DNA of 6,204 bases, from contig JAUXII010000064.1 of assembly GCA_030621075.1 (NCBI GenBank), positions 1 through 6,204 of the forward strand, given 5' to 3'. This document shows positions 5,626 through 6,204 of the stretch, piece by piece. This DNA comes from Lentimicrobiaceae bacterium. Lineage in GTDB: Bacteria > Bacteroidota > Bacteroidia > Bacteroidales > JAGONC01. A program made the translations under genes and the position numbers. The notes beneath the pieces were generated by a model. The model searched no databases and was not told the origin of the DNA. It saw only the letters and a list, made by a program, of their open reading frames with translations. Position 1 is the stretch's first letter, and each line of letters starts with the position of its first letter.

Positions 5626-6204
5626 TTACTTCCTAACCCAATTCACTTCTTCACGATGCCTAAGTGAAACGTCAATCGAGAATTTTTCTTTGAGATGTTG
5701 CTTTAGTCTTTCGGCACAAAACACCGACCGGTGCTGGCCACCAGTGCATCCAAAACTAACCATTAAATTTGAAAAGCCTCTGTTAAGGTATGTTTCAACA
5801 GATTGATCGATAATTGTATAGATACTTTTAAGAAATGTTTCTACTTCGGATTGGGCATTGAGAAATTCAGATACGGGTTGATCCACTCCGGAGAGAAACC
5901 TGTACTTCTCCTCCCTGCCCGGATTGGGCAAAGCCCTGCAATCAAAAACAAAGCCCCCTCCATGGCCTGACTTGTCTTTTGGAATTCCCTTTTTAAAAGA
6001 AAAGCTGTTAACAATCACTTTTAAACCCTGCCTGTCATCTGAATGAGTAAACTGATCTTCATTTCTCAATATTTGTTGCAATGCAGGCCATAGCTCGGGA
6101 AGATCAACAGGCAATGAAATATTGGCCAACAACCATTCAAGGTTTTTTAAAGCGTAAGGAATACTCTGAATAAAATGGGATTTATTTTCATATAATCCCC
6201 TGTA
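5626..6204 (-). CDS. RapZ C-terminal-domain protein, probably fused to an AmgK-like sugar kinase (5' end outside window)
   Basis: The frame is open from the right edge to the TAA at 5626-5628, giving the last 192 residues; an internal TTG at 6130-6132 is not the start. Visible residues 61-192 form a RapZ C-terminal domain: LKVIVNSFSFKKGIP (61-75), HGGGFVFDCRALPNPG (81-96), GCTGGQHRSV (142-151, with C143, H148, R149) and RHRE (182-185). In E. coli RapZ this domain binds glucosamine-6-phosphate and the GlmZ/GlmY RNAs. What precedes it here, such as NKSHFIQSIPYALKNLEWL (7-25), is not the P-loop domain of classical RapZ. It resembles the tail of phosphotransferase (APH/AmgK-like) proteins that carry a RapZ domain in Bacteroidota. 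The kinase part is an inference, since it lies outside the window. With the MurU-like enzyme downstream, a role in phosphorylating MurNAc or GlcNAc is plausible. The stop is 117 bp ahead of the toxin start. Confidence 0.85.
   Translation of the reverse strand, partial: YRGLYENKSHFIQSIPYALKNLEWLLANISLPVDLPELWPALQQILRNEDQFTHSDDRQGLKVIVNSFSFKKGIPKDKSGHGGGFVFDCRALPNPGREEKYRFLSGVDQPVSEFLNAQSEVETFLKSIYTIIDQSVETYLNRGFSNLMVSFGCTGGQHRSVFCAERLKQHLKEKFSIDVSLRHREEVNWVRK

Noticed and set aside
5451..5806. Plus-strand open frames of 61 and 66 codons over the toxin promoter and the RapZ domain end
   Set aside because: Both overlap strongly conserved minus-strand coding sequence and have no recognisable product.

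Overview
The window looks like chromosomal DNA from a member of the Bacteroidota. Three things point there: a type IX secretion (T9SS) C-terminal sorting domain on the exported protein at the left end, promoter-like TAnnTTTG boxes in place of sigma70-type boxes, and an AddB-like nuclease and a RapZ-domain protein of the kind I associate with this phylum. The DNA is AT-rich. I cannot fix the genus; an environmental Bacteroidales/Marinilabiliales-like organism is a guess.

Layout. Positions 1-879 (+) hold the 3' end of a gene for a secreted beta-propeller protein with Asp-box repeats and a T9SS sorting domain. Positions 880-1186 are a gene-free stretch between two convergent genes. It is dense in small structures: a perfect 10-bp hairpin, an imperfect inverted repeat built on CTGTGA units, a 13-bp tandem duplication, and a weak terminator for the minus-strand genes. 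Everything further right is on the minus strand. In transcription order it runs: the 3' end of a RapZ C-terminal-domain protein (5626-6204, cut by the window edge), a higBA-type toxin-antitoxin pair (toxin 5176-5508, antitoxin 4833-5183), a MurU-like sugar-1-phosphate nucleotidyltransferase (4060-4809), and an AddB-like PD-(D/E)XK nuclease with an iron-sulfur cysteine set (1187-4045).

How the genes may work together. The RapZ-domain protein has a non-P-loop segment ahead of its RapZ domain that resembles the tail of an aminoglycoside-phosphotransferase-like (AmgK-like) sugar kinase. With the MurU-like enzyme this suggests a kinase plus nucleotidyltransferase pair for turning an amino sugar (MurNAc or GlcNAc) into a nucleotide sugar, as in the AmgK/MurU cell-wall recycling route. 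The higBA module sits between these two genes and has its own promoter-like box, so it looks inserted. The nuclease starts 14 bp after the nucleotidyltransferase and probably shares its transcript, although a well-formed promoter-like sequence also lies inside the nucleotidyltransferase gene. I found no CRISPR array, tRNA, rRNA, transposase or clearly novel multi-gene defence system. The points most worth checking are the kinase-RapZ/MurU pairing, the toxin-antitoxin insertion, and the repeats at 880-1186.
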